From Sphingobium sp. MI1205 (GTDB lineage: Bacteria > Pseudomonadota > Alphaproteobacteria > Sphingomonadales > Sphingomonadaceae): DNA of 64,000 nt. The stretch is from positions 1,493,501 through 1,557,500 of the forward strand of contig NZ_CP005188.1 of NCBI RefSeq assembly GCF_001563285.1, given 5' to 3'. Numbering within the stretch: position 1 is the first letter of the stretch; each line of letters begins with the position of its first letter. A model generated the notes under the pieces. It worked only from the letters and a program-made list of their open reading frames with translations, did no database searches and was not told where the DNA came from. Below, piece after piece: positions 1-10,203 of the stretch. Made by a program: the position numbers and the translations under genes.

Positions 1-8
1 GAGCATTC

Positions 9-45
9 TCCTGTAGAGCGCGATCCTTTTTCGCCCTCTACAGGA
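9..45. repeat. 10-bp perfect inverted repeat with 17-nt spacer
   Basis: The arms TCCTGTAGAG (9-18) and CTCTACAGGA (36-45) are perfectly complementary. The element lies just downstream of the minus-strand PilZ gene, which ends at 72. Read on the minus strand there is no T-tract after the second arm, so it is not a standard intrinsic terminator; it could be a 3' mRNA hairpin or an operator. The gene to the left is outside the window. Confidence 0.5.
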
Positions 46-71
46 TCAAAGCCCGCATGAAAGCGCCAAAT

Positions 72-641
72 TCAGTTTCCATCCCTACTCGCTATTTGGG
101 CGGTCCATTGATCCAGCAGTTTGAAACCCAACGGCACTTCAAAGCTGAGGCCTGTATAGGGGGACTGGCGCCAGCGGACCGTGGCATCCCGCTTGCCAAG
201 GCCGTCTATCGCCACCTGAACTTTCAGATTGTCCTGCAACTGTTCCAATTCGTCCAAGACCCTGATGCCGAACAAGGAAATGTCCTGCATCATGCTGACC
301 TGAACGCCGGTCGAAGTGCTTATGGAAATGGGCATGGCAATCCTCAGCCGCACCGCTCCCCTTTCACTCCTTCCGTCGCGTTGCTCCGCCAATATGGTGG
401 TGATGGAGACGAGGTCTTCAAACAGCAGCGACACAAGATCGCTCATGACAAGCCCGACGACGGCGGACACGGAAAAGCCGTTACGCAGGCCCAATGTAAC
501 ACTTTCGCCTGCGCCGAGCGGCAGGCTGGTCCGGACAAGCGCTTGGCGCGACGAGAGCGAATGTACGACGCACAGGCATTCCCTGTCAGCTGTAACGAGC
601 TTGCCAACGTGCAAGATTGTGACTGGGTTGTTGATCTCCAA
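72..641 (-). CDS. PilZ-domain protein
   Basis: A 189-residue soluble protein with no signal peptide or membrane segment. The C-terminal half (about residues 90-175) has the layout of a PilZ domain: a basic start (RSERGAVRLRIAMPI), then a D-S-G-like element degraded to DISLFGIRV, then beta strands ending in GLSFEVPL. The N-terminal half has a similar strand pattern and may be a second, diverged copy. PilZ domains bind cyclic di-GMP, but the canonical RxxxR and DxSxxG motifs are only partly kept here, so ligand binding is uncertain. The start codon is TTG, preceded by a run of G residues that could serve as the ribosome site; no ATG lies nearby in frame. It appears to be a single gene. Confidence 0.65.
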   Translation of the reverse strand: MEINNPVTILHVGKLVTADRECLCVVHSLSSRQALVRTSLPLGAGESVTLGLRNGFSVSAVVGLVMSDLVSLLFEDLVSITTILAEQRDGRSERGAVRLRIAMPISISTSTGVQVSMMQDISLFGIRVLDELEQLQDNLKVQVAIDGLGKRDATVRWRQSPYTGLSFEVPLGFKLLDQWTAQIASRDGN

Positions 642-864
642 GATCCCCCCTTTTTTGCGACCCCGATTCTTTCGGTGGCACGGTCATAAACGTTATGCAT
701 CCGTAACGTAACCCGCAGCTATGACGGACCGAGTCCGACAATGAGACGGGGCACGCGAAGAGGCGCTGTCCTGCGATCACTGAGAGCAGAGTGCGGCCGA
801 TCAGCTTACTCGGCTTGGGGATTACCCAGCGTCAGGACCGGCAGAGAGGGAACTGAGGGGCAGA

Positions 865-2511
865 TTATTTATCTGCCCGGCTCTTGTCGCGGATCGCCCG
901 AAATTCATCGCCCGGCGTCCAGTTGGGCCAGTCCGTCCCATTCGCCAACGCCCGCCCAACATCATAGTAAAGCCTCAGATCAGCTTTCACGCCGGTCCAA
1001 TCCCAATTGGGATCATATTCGTCCTTCGGGGCATGATAGCGATGTTCTTCATAATCTCTGGCCGCTTTGGCGCCCGCCTCCGGGCCGCCTTTTTGCAAAT
1101 CCTGACCGCCTTCGAAATAGAGCATCGGCACGCCGTGCTTGGCGAAGCTGAAATGGTCGGATCTGTAATAAAAGCCCTTTTCCGGCGTGGGCTCCAGGCT
1201 CGCCACCCGGTTCTGCGCAGCCAGTGCGCGATCGAGATAGGCGTCCAGCTGTGACTTGCCCTTGCCGATCACCACGACATTCCTGGCCGGTCCCGCCATG
1301 CTGAGCGCATCCATATTGACGCCGCCAACCGTCTGGTTCAGCGGGAAAACCGGGCGATTGCCATAATAGGCTGACCCCAGGAGGCCGGATTCTTCAGCGG
1401 TGACGGCAAGGAACACCTGGCTGCGTTCAGTGGGACCGGCTTTGACATTGGCCTCCGCCAGCGCGACGAGCGCCGCAGTCCCGGTCGCATTGTCGATTGC
1501 GCCGTTACAGATATCGTCCCCGTCGGGCGCTGCCTCGCACCGGCCAAGATGGTCCCAATGGGCAGTATAGAGCACATATTCACCAGGTCGTGCCTTGCCC
1601 GGCAGCAGCGCGACGACATTCCTGGAACTGTGCTTGCGGATCAGGTTATCGAAGGAGATGCTGGCCTTCACGCCCTTCAGTGGCACGGCCCTGAAGCCGC
1701 GTTTTTTCGCCGCAGCGCTCAGCGTGTCGAGATTGAGGCCCGCGCTGGCCATCAGCGCCGCCGCCTTGTCCTTTTGCATCCAGCCGATCGCAGCGGACTG
1801 GTTCGCATTGCCGTTGGCGCTGTCGGCCACATGTTGCGCGCCTGTCCAGCTCGACTGCACGACGTTCCAGCCATAGGCGGCGGGCGCCGTGTCATGCACG
1901 ATGATCGCGGCAGCCGCGCCCTGCCGGGCTGCTTCCTCGAACTTGTAGGTCCACCGGCCATAATAGGTCATGGCTCGCCCGCCGAAGGGGCCGTGCAAGG
2001 CCGTCGCCTGATAGTCGGGATCGTTGACGAGAATGACGACCGTCTTGCCGCGGACATTCACCCCGGCATAATCGTTCCACTTTTTTTCCGGTGCGTTGAT
2101 GCCGTAGCCCACGAATATGACGGGGCTGTCCTTCACCTCGATATGGGGCTGGGCCGTGCGGTATGTGGCGACGACCATCTGCGATCCATAGTCGAGCGAG
2201 AGCGGCGTCTTTCCGCCGGTGAAGCGCATCGGCGTGACGTTCTTCGCGGTGATTTCGACCAGCGGAACGTCCTGGAACCAGCTGTCCTTGTTACCCGGCT
2301 TCAGTCCCAGGGCTTCGAACCGCTGAACCAGATAGGCGAGCGTCTTTTCCTCACCCACCGTGCCGGGCGCACGGCCTTCATAGGCGTCGGACGAAATTTC
2401 CTTCACGACTTCTTTCATCGTGTCGATCGACGGGGTGACATCGGAAGGGGCCGCCAATGCCGCGCCCCCGGCGAGGAGAGCGATCAGGCCTGCAGATAGA
2501 GTGGATCGCAT
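865..2511 (-). CDS. Exported M28-family metallopeptidase
   Basis: A 548-residue zinc aminopeptidase-like enzyme of the M28 family. I start it at the ATG at 2511, because that gives a clean signal peptide (MRSTLSAGLIALLAGGAALA); a longer frame would begin inside the upstream terminator. Zinc-ligand motifs are in the expected order in the C-terminal half: TAHWDHLG (His), GAIDNATGTAAL (Asp), TAEESGLLGS (Glu-Glu), then the DHFSFAKHGVPM region. A protease-associated (PA) type domain is inserted before the catalytic part (about residues 130-280). It probably degrades peptides in the periplasm or outside the cell. It sits downstream of rpsD on the same strand but is separated from it by a terminator. 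Confidence 0.88.
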   Translation of the reverse strand: MRSTLSAGLIALLAGGAALAAPSDVTPSIDTMKEVVKEISSDAYEGRAPGTVGEEKTLAYLVQRFEALGLKPGNKDSWFQDVPLVEITAKNVTPMRFTGGKTPLSLDYGSQMVVATYRTAQPHIEVKDSPVIFVGYGINAPEKKWNDYAGVNVRGKTVVILVNDPDYQATALHGPFGGRAMTYYGRWTYKFEEAARQGAAAAIIVHDTAPAAYGWNVVQSSWTGAQHVADSANGNANQSAAIGWMQKDKAAALMASAGLNLDTLSAAAKKRGFRAVPLKGVKASISFDNLIRKHSSRNVVALLPGKARPGEYVLYTAHWDHLGRCEAAPDGDDICNGAIDNATGTAALVALAEANVKAGPTERSQVFLAVTAEESGLLGSAYYGNRPVFPLNQTVGGVNMDALSMAGPARNVVVIGKGKSQLDAYLDRALAAQNRVASLEPTPEKGFYYRSDHFSFAKHGVPMLYFEGGQDLQKGGPEAGAKAARDYEEHRYHAPKDEYDPNWDWTGVKADLRLYYDVGRALANGTDWPNWTPGDEFRAIRDKSRADK

Positions 2512-2584
2512 CGCAAAAGCCCCGGAAAAGGAAGGATGCGATTTTGTGCCAGCGCCACCCGCCATGGGCAAGGGGCTGTTGCAC

Positions 2585-2616
2585 AAAAGAAAAGGGCGAC
2601 CCCGAGAGGCCGCCCC
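2585..2616 (-). terminator. Intrinsic terminator of rpsD
   Basis: On the minus strand an 8-bp stem (GGGCGGCC with GGTCGCCC, one G-U pair) closes a short loop and is followed by TTTTCTTTT. It lies about 30 nt after the rpsD stop codon. Confidence 0.85.
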
Positions 2617-2644
2617 TTCCAACATTCCAAAACCGGGAAACTGA

Positions 2645-3259
2645 TCAGCGCGAATAGAATTCGACGACCAGATTGGGTTCCATCTTCACCGGATAGGGTA
2701 CTTCGTCCAGCGAGGGAACGCGGACATAAGTCACCTTGCTGGCGCCATCGGGCGACACATAGTCGGGAATGTCACGCTCGGGCAGGCTCTGCGCTTCGAG
2801 AACCAGCGCCATTTCCTGCGCCTTCTTGCCCAGGGTGATTTCGTCACCCGGCTTCACCAGACGGCTGGCGATGTTGCACTTCACGCCGTTCACATAGATG
2901 TGGCCGTGCGAAACGATCTGACGGGCCGAGAAGATCGTCGGCGCGAACTTGGCGCGGTAGACGACGGCGTCCAGACGGCGCTCAAGCAGGCCGATCAGAT
3001 TCTGGCCGGTGTCGCCCTTCATACGGGCGGCTTCGATATAGTTCTTCTTGAACTGCTTTTCGGTGATGTCGCCGTAATAGCCCTTCAGCTTCTGCTTCGC
3101 CTTGAGCTGGATGCCGTAGTCCGACATCTTGCCCTTGCGGCGCTGACCGTGCTGGCCGGGGCCATATTCGCGCTTGTTGACCGGGCTCTTGGGGCGGCCC
3201 CAGATATTCTCGCCCATACGGCGGTCGAGTTTATACTTGGCGCTGGAACGCTTCGACAT
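2645..3259 (-). CDS. rpsD: 30S ribosomal protein S4
   Basis: The 204-residue length and sequence are those of ribosomal protein S4, a primary binder of 16S rRNA that nucleates small-subunit assembly. The N-terminal part is a highly basic rRNA-binding region ([20 protein letters not shown]...). The central part holds an S4 RNA-binding domain around residues 95-155 ([20 protein letters not shown] and the following IYVNG). An AAGGAA ribosome site precedes the ATG at the right distance. It stands alone, as is usual in alphaproteobacteria where rpsD is outside the alpha operon, and ends in its own terminator. Confidence 0.98.
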   Translation of the reverse strand: MSKRSSAKYKLDRRMGENIWGRPKSPVNKREYGPGQHGQRRKGKMSDYGIQLKAKQKLKGYYGDITEKQFKKNYIEAARMKGDTGQNLIGLLERRLDAVVYRAKFAPTIFSARQIVSHGHIYVNGVKCNIASRLVKPGDEITLGKKAQEMALVLEAQSLPERDIPDYVSPDGASKVTYVRVPSLDEVPYPVKMEPNLVVEFYSR

Positions 3260-3439
3260 GATAATTCCTTACAATCGCTAACAACGTTATTCCCGGTTAT
3301 CGCCTGTTTCCATATTTCAGGGGCAGGGCCGCCGCTTCACCGGGATGCGGGACCAATCGCGAAGGCGCGCCTATGAAGAAGGGCGGGGTCGATGTCAACC
3401 CTCGACAGGGCGGCGCGAGCGGCCTAGTCAGCTTGCCCC

Positions 3440-3736
3440 ATGAACCCCGAAAACTACACGACCATGGCGCAAGTCCGCGCCGGCGTAGATGAGATCGACC
3501 GCCAGCTTGTGGCGCTGTTCGAGCAGCGTTTCGCCCATATGCGCGCCGCCGCACGGATAAAGCCCGAACGGAGCGCTGTTCGCGATGAGGCGCGCAAGGC
3601 CGAAGTCATCCACAATATCAGGCAGGAGGCGGTTCGTCTGGGCGCCCCGGCCGACATTTTGGCTACGCTGTGGGATCAGTTGGTAGAGGCGTCGATCGCC
3701 TATGAGATGATCGAGTTCGACCGCCTTAGAGCCTAA
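3440..3736 (+). CDS. Chorismate mutase, AroQ class
   Basis: A 98-residue all-helical protein of the short monofunctional AroQ type, which converts chorismate to prephenate toward phenylalanine and tyrosine. Visible family features are the helix-1 segment VDEIDRQLVALFEQRF, the KPERSAVRDEARKAEV region that supplies the active-site Lys/Arg/Asp/Glu set, and the C-terminal [16 protein letters not shown] helix. The length matches stand-alone AroQ domains such as the chorismate mutase part of P-proteins and PchB. An isochorismate-pyruvate lyase activity cannot be excluded from sequence alone. It is convergent with trmJ, and the two stop codons overlap by 4 bp. Confidence 0.85.
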   Translation: MNPENYTTMAQVRAGVDEIDRQLVALFEQRFAHMRAAARIKPERSAVRDEARKAEVIHNIRQEAVRLGAPADILATLWDQLVEASIAYEMIEFDRLRA

Positions 3737-4467
3737 CGCTGCCGGGGGTTGCCCAAGGCCGAAAGGACGCCGCGCATCGTGCGAACTTCCAGATGGTTCC
3801 AGCCGGGCTTGGTCAGCAGGTTGCGCAAGGTGCGCTTGGTCGCAGGCGCGCGGTCGGGCGGGAAGAAATAGCCAGCGTTTTCAAGCAATGTTTCGAACTG
3901 GGCGATCATGCCGTCCAGTTCCGCTTGGGGCGCTGGTTCGCCCAAATCGACCAGCGTCGGCTGTTCAAGCCGGGCCCCTTTCGACCATTCATAGGCGCAA
4001 AGTATGACCGCCTGCGCCAGGTTCAGTGATCCGAATTCCGGGTTGATCGGCACGGTGACAATCTTGCGTGCGACGGCGACGTCTTCCGTTTCCAGGCCGG
4101 ACCGTTCCGGGCCAAAGACATAGGCGGACCGCCCGGTGGCAGCATGGATTTCGCGGGCGGCCTCGTCCGGCGTTACTACTGGCTTGGTGACGCCACGTTT
4201 CCGCACGGTGGTGGCATAGACATGAGCGCAGTCAGCCACCGCATCGGCAAGGCTGTCGAACAATTCTGCCTTTTCGAGCACGATGTCGGCCCCGGCGGCT
4301 GACGGTCCCGCATCCGGGTTGGGCCAGCCATCGCGCGGCGAAACCAGGCGAAGCTCGGTGAGGCCGAAGTTCAGCATCGCCCTTGCGGCCTTGCCGATAT
4401 TCTCACCGAGTTGAGGACGCACAAGGACGATGACAGGCTGGCCAGAAATCGGCCGCGCGTCACTCAC
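3733..4467 (-). CDS. trmJ: tRNA (cytidine/uridine-2'-O)-methyltransferase TrmJ-like (SPOUT)
   Basis: A 244-residue SPOUT-fold methyltransferase. The knotted SAM-binding signature is visible: an N-terminal [20 protein letters not shown] (asparagine and arginine of motif 1), FGPERSGL (motif 2) and [16 protein letters not shown] (motif 3). Enzymes of this group methylate the ribose 2'-OH of residue 32 in the tRNA anticodon loop. The C-terminal extension after residue 175 is the TrmJ-specific helical tail. Its start overlaps the end of nrdR by 8 bp, so it is probably translationally coupled as the last gene of the rpiB-glyA-nrdR-trmJ cluster. Confidence 0.88.
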   Translation of the reverse strand: MSDARPISGQPVIVLVRPQLGENIGKAARAMLNFGLTELRLVSPRDGWPNPDAGPSAAGADIVLEKAELFDSLADAVADCAHVYATTVRKRGVTKPVVTPDEAAREIHAATGRSAYVFGPERSGLETEDVAVARKIVTVPINPEFGSLNLAQAVILCAYEWSKGARLEQPTLVDLGEPAPQAELDGMIAQFETLLENAGYFFPPDRAPATKRTLRNLLTKPGWNHLEVRTMRGVLSALGNPRQR

Positions 4468-4921
4468 TCCCGACCTCCTTCACGGTGCCTGCGAAATCCT
4501 CAAAGTCGCGCGCGTCTGTGAAATCCTTATAGACGCTGGCGAAGCGGATGTAGGCGACGCTGTCGAGCCGTTTCAGGCCCTCCATCACCATTTCCCCGAT
4601 CGCGCGGGCGGGCACTTCGCCTTCACCGCTTGTTTCAAGCTGGCGCTGGATGCCGGAAATGAGCTTTTCGAGACGGCTTGGATCGATCTGGCGCTTGCGG
4701 CAGGCGATGTCGATGGATCGAGCGAGCTTGTCGCGGTCGAAGGCTTCCTTGCGCCCCTCGCTCTTTACCACCCAAATATCGCGAAGCTGGATGCGCTCGA
4801 AGGTAGTGAAGCGCGCTCCACAGGCCTCGCACTGCCGACGACGGCGGATGGCTGCGCCATCTTCGGTCGGACGGCTGTCTTTTACCTGGCTGTCGTCATG
4901 GGAACAGAAGGGGCAGCGCAT
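4460..4921 (-). CDS. nrdR: Transcriptional repressor NrdR
   Basis: A 153-residue NrdR, the ATP/dATP-sensing repressor of ribonucleotide reductase genes. The N-terminal zinc ribbon is complete (C3, C6, C31, C34), followed by an ATP-cone domain from about residue 48 to 138 ([20 protein letters not shown] onward). Length and start match the family. It lies directly downstream of glyA, as in many alphaproteobacteria, which ties one-carbon metabolism and deoxynucleotide supply together. No ribonucleotide reductase gene is in the window. Confidence 0.96.
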   Translation of the reverse strand: MRCPFCSHDDSQVKDSRPTEDGAAIRRRRQCEACGARFTTFERIQLRDIWVVKSEGRKEAFDRDKLARSIDIACRKRQIDPSRLEKLISGIQRQLETSGEGEVPARAIGEMVMEGLKRLDSVAYIRFASVYKDFTDARDFEDFAGTVKEVGSE

Positions 4922-4950
4922 TCAGTCAAATTCTCCGTTCGGTCGAGCGA

Positions 4951-4987
4951 GTCGAGACACGAAATGGCACAGATTGTGTGTCTCGAC
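4951..4987. repeat. 10-bp perfect inverted repeat between glyA and nrdR
   Basis: Arms GTCGAGACAC (4951-4960) and GTGTCTCGAC (4978-4987) are separated by 17 nt, in the 93-bp gap between glyA and nrdR. On the minus-strand transcript this would be a strong hairpin without a U-tract. It could attenuate or stabilise the mRNA between the two genes, or be a protein-binding palindrome. I do not see a convincing NrdR box in it. Confidence 0.5.
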
Positions 4988-5014
4988 CATGCTCGACACG
5001 AGCGGTTGAGGATA

Positions 5015-6334
<1,320 letters not shown>

Positions 6335-6346
6335 CGGGCAGGCTCC

Positions 6347-6784
6347 TTAAAGCGCGGGCTGGGAGAGTTTTTCGACGCGGCCGCCATGACGGCCCCCGCC
6401 AAATTCGGTGGAAAGAAAAGTGGCGACGCAGGCCTTGGCCATGTCAACTCCGGTCAGCCGCGCGCCGAGCGCCAGGACGTTTGCATCATTATGTTCGCGG
6501 GAAAGTGCGGCCGACAAGGGTTCGGACACAAGCGCGCAGCGGCAGGCCGGATTGCGATTGACCGCGATGGAAATGCCGATGCCCGAGCCACACAGCGCGA
6601 TGCCACGCTCCGCAGCGCCGGAGGCCACCACCGATGCGAGCTTGTACCCATAGTCGGGATAGTCCACGCGGTCCGCGGTGGCCGGGCCGAGATCATCGAC
6701 CTGATGCCCTTCGGCGCGCAGCCAGTCTGCGAGTTCCGCCTTCAGATCAACGGCGGCATGATCGGAAGCAATGGCGATTTTCAC
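6347..6784 (-). CDS. rpiB: Ribose-5-phosphate isomerase B
   Basis: A 145-residue RpiB/LacA-family sugar isomerase that interconverts ribose 5-phosphate and ribulose 5-phosphate. The N-terminal MKIAIASDHAA holds the Asp-His substrate pair (D8, H9), and C65 in GIALCGSGIGISIA is the catalytic cysteine/anion-hole motif. Length is normal. It is the first gene of the minus-strand cluster with glyA, so its upstream region (6785-6850) should hold the cluster promoter, back to back with the small membrane-protein gene. Confidence 0.95.
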   Translation of the reverse strand: MKIAIASDHAAVDLKAELADWLRAEGHQVDDLGPATADRVDYPDYGYKLASVVASGAAERGIALCGSGIGISIAVNRNPACRCALVSEPLSAALSREHNDANVLALGARLTGVDMAKACVATFLSTEFGGGRHGGRVEKLSQPAL

Positions 6785-6850
6785 GGTGAAGTCGTCCTGT
6801 CACGCAATGAGTGATTCGTTCTCGCGCCTCTTAGGAGGGGCGGCGCGCAA

Positions 6851-7084
6851 TTGCCACAGTCCAGCTGGCCGCTTATGGCCTGCTTCATGGCAGCAACGAT
6901 ATTATCCATCCTGATGCTGGCGGGTTTGTTCCTGACCGGCGGCGGCGTTTACGCAATCGTGAAAAAGGGGGACCGAAAGCGCGGGTTCCTGATGATCATA
7001 GCGGGCCTGGTGATGTTCGCCAACGTCGCAATCTCCGCCATTCCGGGCCCGGACGTCCCGATGCTGGAACAAGGGCGCGACTGA
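6851..7084 (+). CDS. Small two-helix membrane protein, unknown function
   Basis: A 77-residue protein with two predicted transmembrane helices (about residues 8-35 and 45-65) joined by a basic turn (KKGDRKRGF). I do not recognise a family. The start is a TTG at 6851, because a strong AGGAGGGG ribosome site lies about 11 nt before it; an ATG at 6875 (residue 9) is the alternative and would place the site rather far away. It is divergent from rpiB and convergent with the HPP/CBS gene, which ends one base after it. Confidence 0.6.
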   Translation: MPQSSWPLMACFMAATILSILMLAGLFLTGGGVYAIVKKGDRKRGFLMIIAGLVMFANVAISAIPGPDVPMLEQGRD

Positions 7085-8176
7085 TCAGGCCCGCAGGGCC
7101 AACGCCGCAAGAAGGTCCGTTTGCGTAACCAGTCCCTGCAAATTCCCCGCCCGGTCGACGACGATTGCCTCTCGCCGGAAGCCGCTGGTGAGGGGGCGGA
7201 GCAGTTGCGACACAGGCGTTTCGTTCGATACCAGCAAGGGTTTGGAGGCGATGTCGCCCGCATTCTTGCCGTCTCTGGCTAGATCGAGTGGGCCGACGAG
7301 CCCCCTGACGCGTCCAGCATCGTCCACGACGGGCAGCGACAGCAGGCGTCGGTCGTGGATCAATCGGCGGGCGTGCGCGACAGGCTCCCTTTGACGGACC
7401 GATATGACGTCGCGCGACATGATCTCGCCGCAGGTCAGCAGGGCGTGACTGCGCTCTGCCGCCCGGACTTCCGCGTCATGCAGAACGACCTGCAAGTCGG
7501 CGGCGTCCACGTCCAGCACATCGCCATAGGCTTGCAATGCTTCCTCGACATCCTGTTCCGACGGCGGCGTGCGTAGCAGAGGCGCAGGATCGTTCGTGCC
7601 ATGGGCGGTGGGCGCCTTGGCCGCGATGTGGGGATAGCTATGCCCTGCGACTCGATGAAACAGGATCGCCACGGTCATCAGTAGCGCGGTGTTCAGGCCC
7701 ACCGGCACCAGCGCGAACATATAGCTGGGATCGCCATTGGTTGCGCCCAGCACTGCCGAGAGCGCGACCGCGCCACCCGGCGGGTGAAGGCAACGCAGAA
7801 GAGACATGCCTGCGATTGCGCACCCTACTGCAAGGGCTGCGGCTATGGTCGGGTCGGGGATCAGCCGGGCGATCGTTATGCCGATGATCGCGGACACTAT
7901 ATTGCCGCCCAGGACCGGCCATGGTTGCGCCAGGGGGCTTGCCGGGACTGCAAACAGCAGCACGGCCGAGGCGCCCATGGGCGCGACCAGCAAGGGATGC
8001 GCAATGCCATTTCCGAGCATGAGACCGCATAGCAGGCCGGTGATGGCGATGCCGCCAATGGCGCCGCTGGCCGCCTTCAGCCGGTCGATGAAACCGGGGC
8101 CAGGCGGCGCAGGGATGAAGGCGCTGTAATAACGGCTCCATATCAGACGGTCTGGGGCATTCTTCTCATCGCTCAT
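7085..8176 (-). CDS. HPP-family membrane protein with C-terminal CBS pair
   Basis: A 363-residue protein. The first 170 residues form an HPP domain with four or five transmembrane helices and the namesake motif LRCLHPPGGAVALSAVLG. Residues about 230-360 hold two CBS modules (CGEIMSRDVISVRQREPVAH and ETPVSQLLRPLTSGFRREAI), which usually sense adenine nucleotides. HPP proteins without CBS domains have been linked to nitrite transport in plastids and cyanobacteria; the substrate here is unknown. I use the ATG at 8176; a longer TTG frame runs into the upstream terminator. Confidence 0.82.
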   Translation of the reverse strand: MSDEKNAPDRLIWSRYYSAFIPAPPGPGFIDRLKAASGAIGGIAITGLLCGLMLGNGIAHPLLVAPMGASAVLLFAVPASPLAQPWPVLGGNIVSAIIGITIARLIPDPTIAAALAVGCAIAGMSLLRCLHPPGGAVALSAVLGATNGDPSYMFALVPVGLNTALLMTVAILFHRVAGHSYPHIAAKAPTAHGTNDPAPLLRTPPSEQDVEEALQAYGDVLDVDAADLQVVLHDAEVRAAERSHALLTCGEIMSRDVISVRQREPVAHARRLIHDRRLLSLPVVDDAGRVRGLVGPLDLARDGKNAGDIASKPLLVSNETPVSQLLRPLTSGFRREAIVVDRAGNLQGLVTQTDLLAALALRA

Positions 8177-8312
8177 GGCCAGCGCCGCTAGGGGGCGTCC
8201 GCGGGCTGGCCAAGCAACAATTTCTTGGCCGCCTGGCGGTCCGGTGTTGGGAAAGGCCGTGAACGCATGCGCCATGCGTGCTCCGGCGACCTGCCGTGCG
8301 CCGGGCCGGAGC

Positions 8313-8340
8313 AAAAAAAGGGCCGCTTTGCGAGCGGCCC
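8313..8340 (-). terminator. Intrinsic terminator of the alpha/beta hydrolase gene
   Basis: On the minus strand GGGCCGC and GCGGCCC pair perfectly around a 7-nt loop and are followed by seven T residues. It lies 22 nt after the hydrolase stop codon. Confidence 0.9.
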
Positions 8341-8362
8341 GTTCTTAAAATCGCGAAAATTC

Positions 8363-9019
8363 TCAGCGGATCGGAGAGTCCGGGGCCAGCCGCATATCGA
8401 GATAATTGTCGACCGACTTCATCAGCTGGTCGAGTTCATGTTCGAAAAAGTGGTTGGCTCCGCGAATCTCATCGTGATGGATTGTGATCCCTTTCTGCGT
8501 CCGTAGCTTGTCCACCAGTTTTTGCACGGCGCTGGCGGTGACGACCTCGTCAGCGGTGCCCTGCACGATGATCCCGGACGCCGGACAGGGCGCAAGGAAA
8601 GAGAAATCATACATGTTCGCCGGTGGGGCGACCGAGATGAAGCCGCGAATTTCCGGGCGGCGCATCAGCAATTGCATGCCGATCCATGCGCCAAAGGAAA
8701 AGCCCGCGATCCATGTGGTCTGCGCTTCGGGATGAAAGCTCTGCACCCAATCGAGCGCGGCGGCGGCGTCGCTCAGCTCGCCGATCCCGTTGTCGAACGT
8801 CCCCTGGCTGCGGCCTACGCCCCGGAAGTTGAAACGCAGCACGGCGAAACCGCGCTTCACGAAGGTCTTGTACAGCGCCTGGGTGATGCGGTCGTTCATC
8901 GTGCCGCCGCCTTGCGGATGCGGATGCAGGATCATCGCGACGGGGGCGCGAGGCCGGGGCGGGGGGCTGAAGCGGCCTTCTAGGCGGCCTTCGGGTCCAG
9001 GGAAGATTACGTCGGGCAT
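8363..9019 (-). CDS. Alpha/beta hydrolase
   Basis: A 218-residue alpha/beta hydrolase of the short S33/dienelactone-hydrolase-like type found widely in proteobacteria. The nucleophile elbow is GFSFG with serine 108; an oxyanion strand LHPHPQGGG lies at 31-39, the acid is likely in IIVQGTADEVV, and the catalytic histidine in GANHFFEHELD near the C-terminus. There is no signal peptide or membrane segment. I choose the ATG at 9019 because the protein aligns from MPDVIFPGPEGRLEG; the upstream extension is basic and unlike a hydrolase. It is divergent from the first cysteine desulfurase gene. Substrate unknown. Confidence 0.82.
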   Translation of the reverse strand: MPDVIFPGPEGRLEGRFSPPPRPRAPVAMILHPHPQGGGTMNDRITQALYKTFVKRGFAVLRFNFRGVGRSQGTFDNGIGELSDAAAALDWVQSFHPEAQTTWIAGFSFGAWIGMQLLMRRPEIRGFISVAPPANMYDFSFLAPCPASGIIVQGTADEVVTASAVQKLVDKLRTQKGITIHHDEIRGANHFFEHELDQLMKSVDNYLDMRLAPDSPIR

Positions 9020-9165
9020 GGCACCTGTTATGGTTCTGGCCGCCACCCGAAAAAAGGAGGCAGGCGGTTGGATGCGGGCGCGCGCAAGCCAGTGCTGGCG
9101 TTGCGCGGCAGACCGCCTATATAGAAGGCGCCGCCATTTCCGCAATCAATGAGTAACATCCCTTC

Positions 9166-10203
9166 GTGGCTGCCGATCGCCTTTATCTGGACCATGCAGC
9201 GACGACCCCGATGCTGGCGTCGGCAAAGGCTGCGATGGCGCAGGCCATGGATAGCTGGGCCAATCCGTCCAGTCCTCATGCGGAAGGCCGAGCCGCGCGG
9301 GCGGCACTGGAGGGTGCACGATCCCGTATCGCGGCGGCGCTGGGGTGGAAGGGGCATGTGCTGCTCACATCCGGCGCGAGCGAGGCGATAGCCATCGGCG
9401 TGACGCGCGCCAAGGCAAGCGAGATATGCACTTCGCCGGTCGAGCATGATTCGGTGCTGCGCGTTACGCCGGATGCCGCGCGCCTTGCGGTCACTACCGA
9501 CGGATTGGTTGAGCTTCAATCCATGGCCTACCGCCCGAGCCAGCTAGTCGCCGTCCAGCACGTCAACAACGAGACAGGGGTGATCCAGCCGCTCGGCCAG
9601 ATGCGTCGCGAAGGCGTGATCGTCTTCGCCGACTGTGCGCAAAGCGCGGGGAAGCTGCCGTTGCCCGATGCGGACATGATCGCGATCAGCGCGCATAAGT
9701 TTGGCGGGCCGCCGGGCGTCGGTGCGCTTCTCGTCCGGGATCTGTCGCTCGTCGAGCCCTGCGGCGGGCAAGAGCAGGGCTATCGGGCGGGCACTGAAAA
9801 TCTGCCGGGCGTCCTCGCTATGGCGGCAGCACTGGAGCAGGGGGGCGATTGGTTGGCGTCAGCGGCGCAACTGCGTGGTCGTCTTGACGAGGCAATAGAG
9901 GCAGCAGGCGGCGAGATTGTCGCCCGCGCCGCGCCGCGCATCCCGACGATCGCAAGTTATCGCATGCCGGGCTTATCGGCCCGGTCCCAACTCATTCAGT
10001 TCGACCTTGCGGGCATTTCCGTTTCGGCGGGCAGCGCCTGCTCATCGGGTTCTCTAAAGACCAGCCATGTCCTGCGCGCGATGGGGTGGGACGAGACTGC
10101 CGCCAGCGAGGTTGTACGCGTCAGCTTCGGACCTTCGACCAGCGAGGCGGACATCGGCCGCTTCATTGATCAATGGGTCAAGATGGCGGAGCGACGGCGA
10201 TGA
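9166..10203 (+). CDS. Cysteine desulfurase (NifS/IscS class), first copy
   Basis: A 345-residue class V aminotransferase that should take sulfur from cysteine as an enzyme persulfide. The PLP lysine is K178 in AISAHKFGGP, and the catalytic cysteine is C292 in SAGSACSSGSLKTSHVLRAM, the class I loop layout. The N-terminus is short (GTG start, MAADRLYLDHAATTP). It ends in an ATGA overlap with a second desulfurase gene, so the two are translationally coupled. No scaffold gene (iscU, sufU, sufBCD) is adjacent. The two copies are clearly diverged, not a recent duplication. Confidence 0.9.
   Translation: MAADRLYLDHAATTPMLASAKAAMAQAMDSWANPSSPHAEGRAARAALEGARSRIAAALGWKGHVLLTSGASEAIAIGVTRAKASEICTSPVEHDSVLRVTPDAARLAVTTDGLVELQSMAYRPSQLVAVQHVNNETGVIQPLGQMRREGVIVFADCAQSAGKLPLPDADMIAISAHKFGGPPGVGALLVRDLSLVEPCGGQEQGYRAGTENLPGVLAMAAALEQGGDWLASAAQLRGRLDEAIEAAGGEIVARAAPRIPTIASYRMPGLSARSQLIQFDLAGISVSAGSACSSGSLKTSHVLRAMGWDETAASEVVRVSFGPSTSEADIGRFIDQWVKMAERRR

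Noticed and set aside
4961..4977. NrdR box in the spacer of the glyA-nrdR palindrome
   Set aside because: Only a loose resemblance (ACACAATCTGTG) and a single site, whereas NrdR boxes come in pairs near ribonucleotide reductase promoters.
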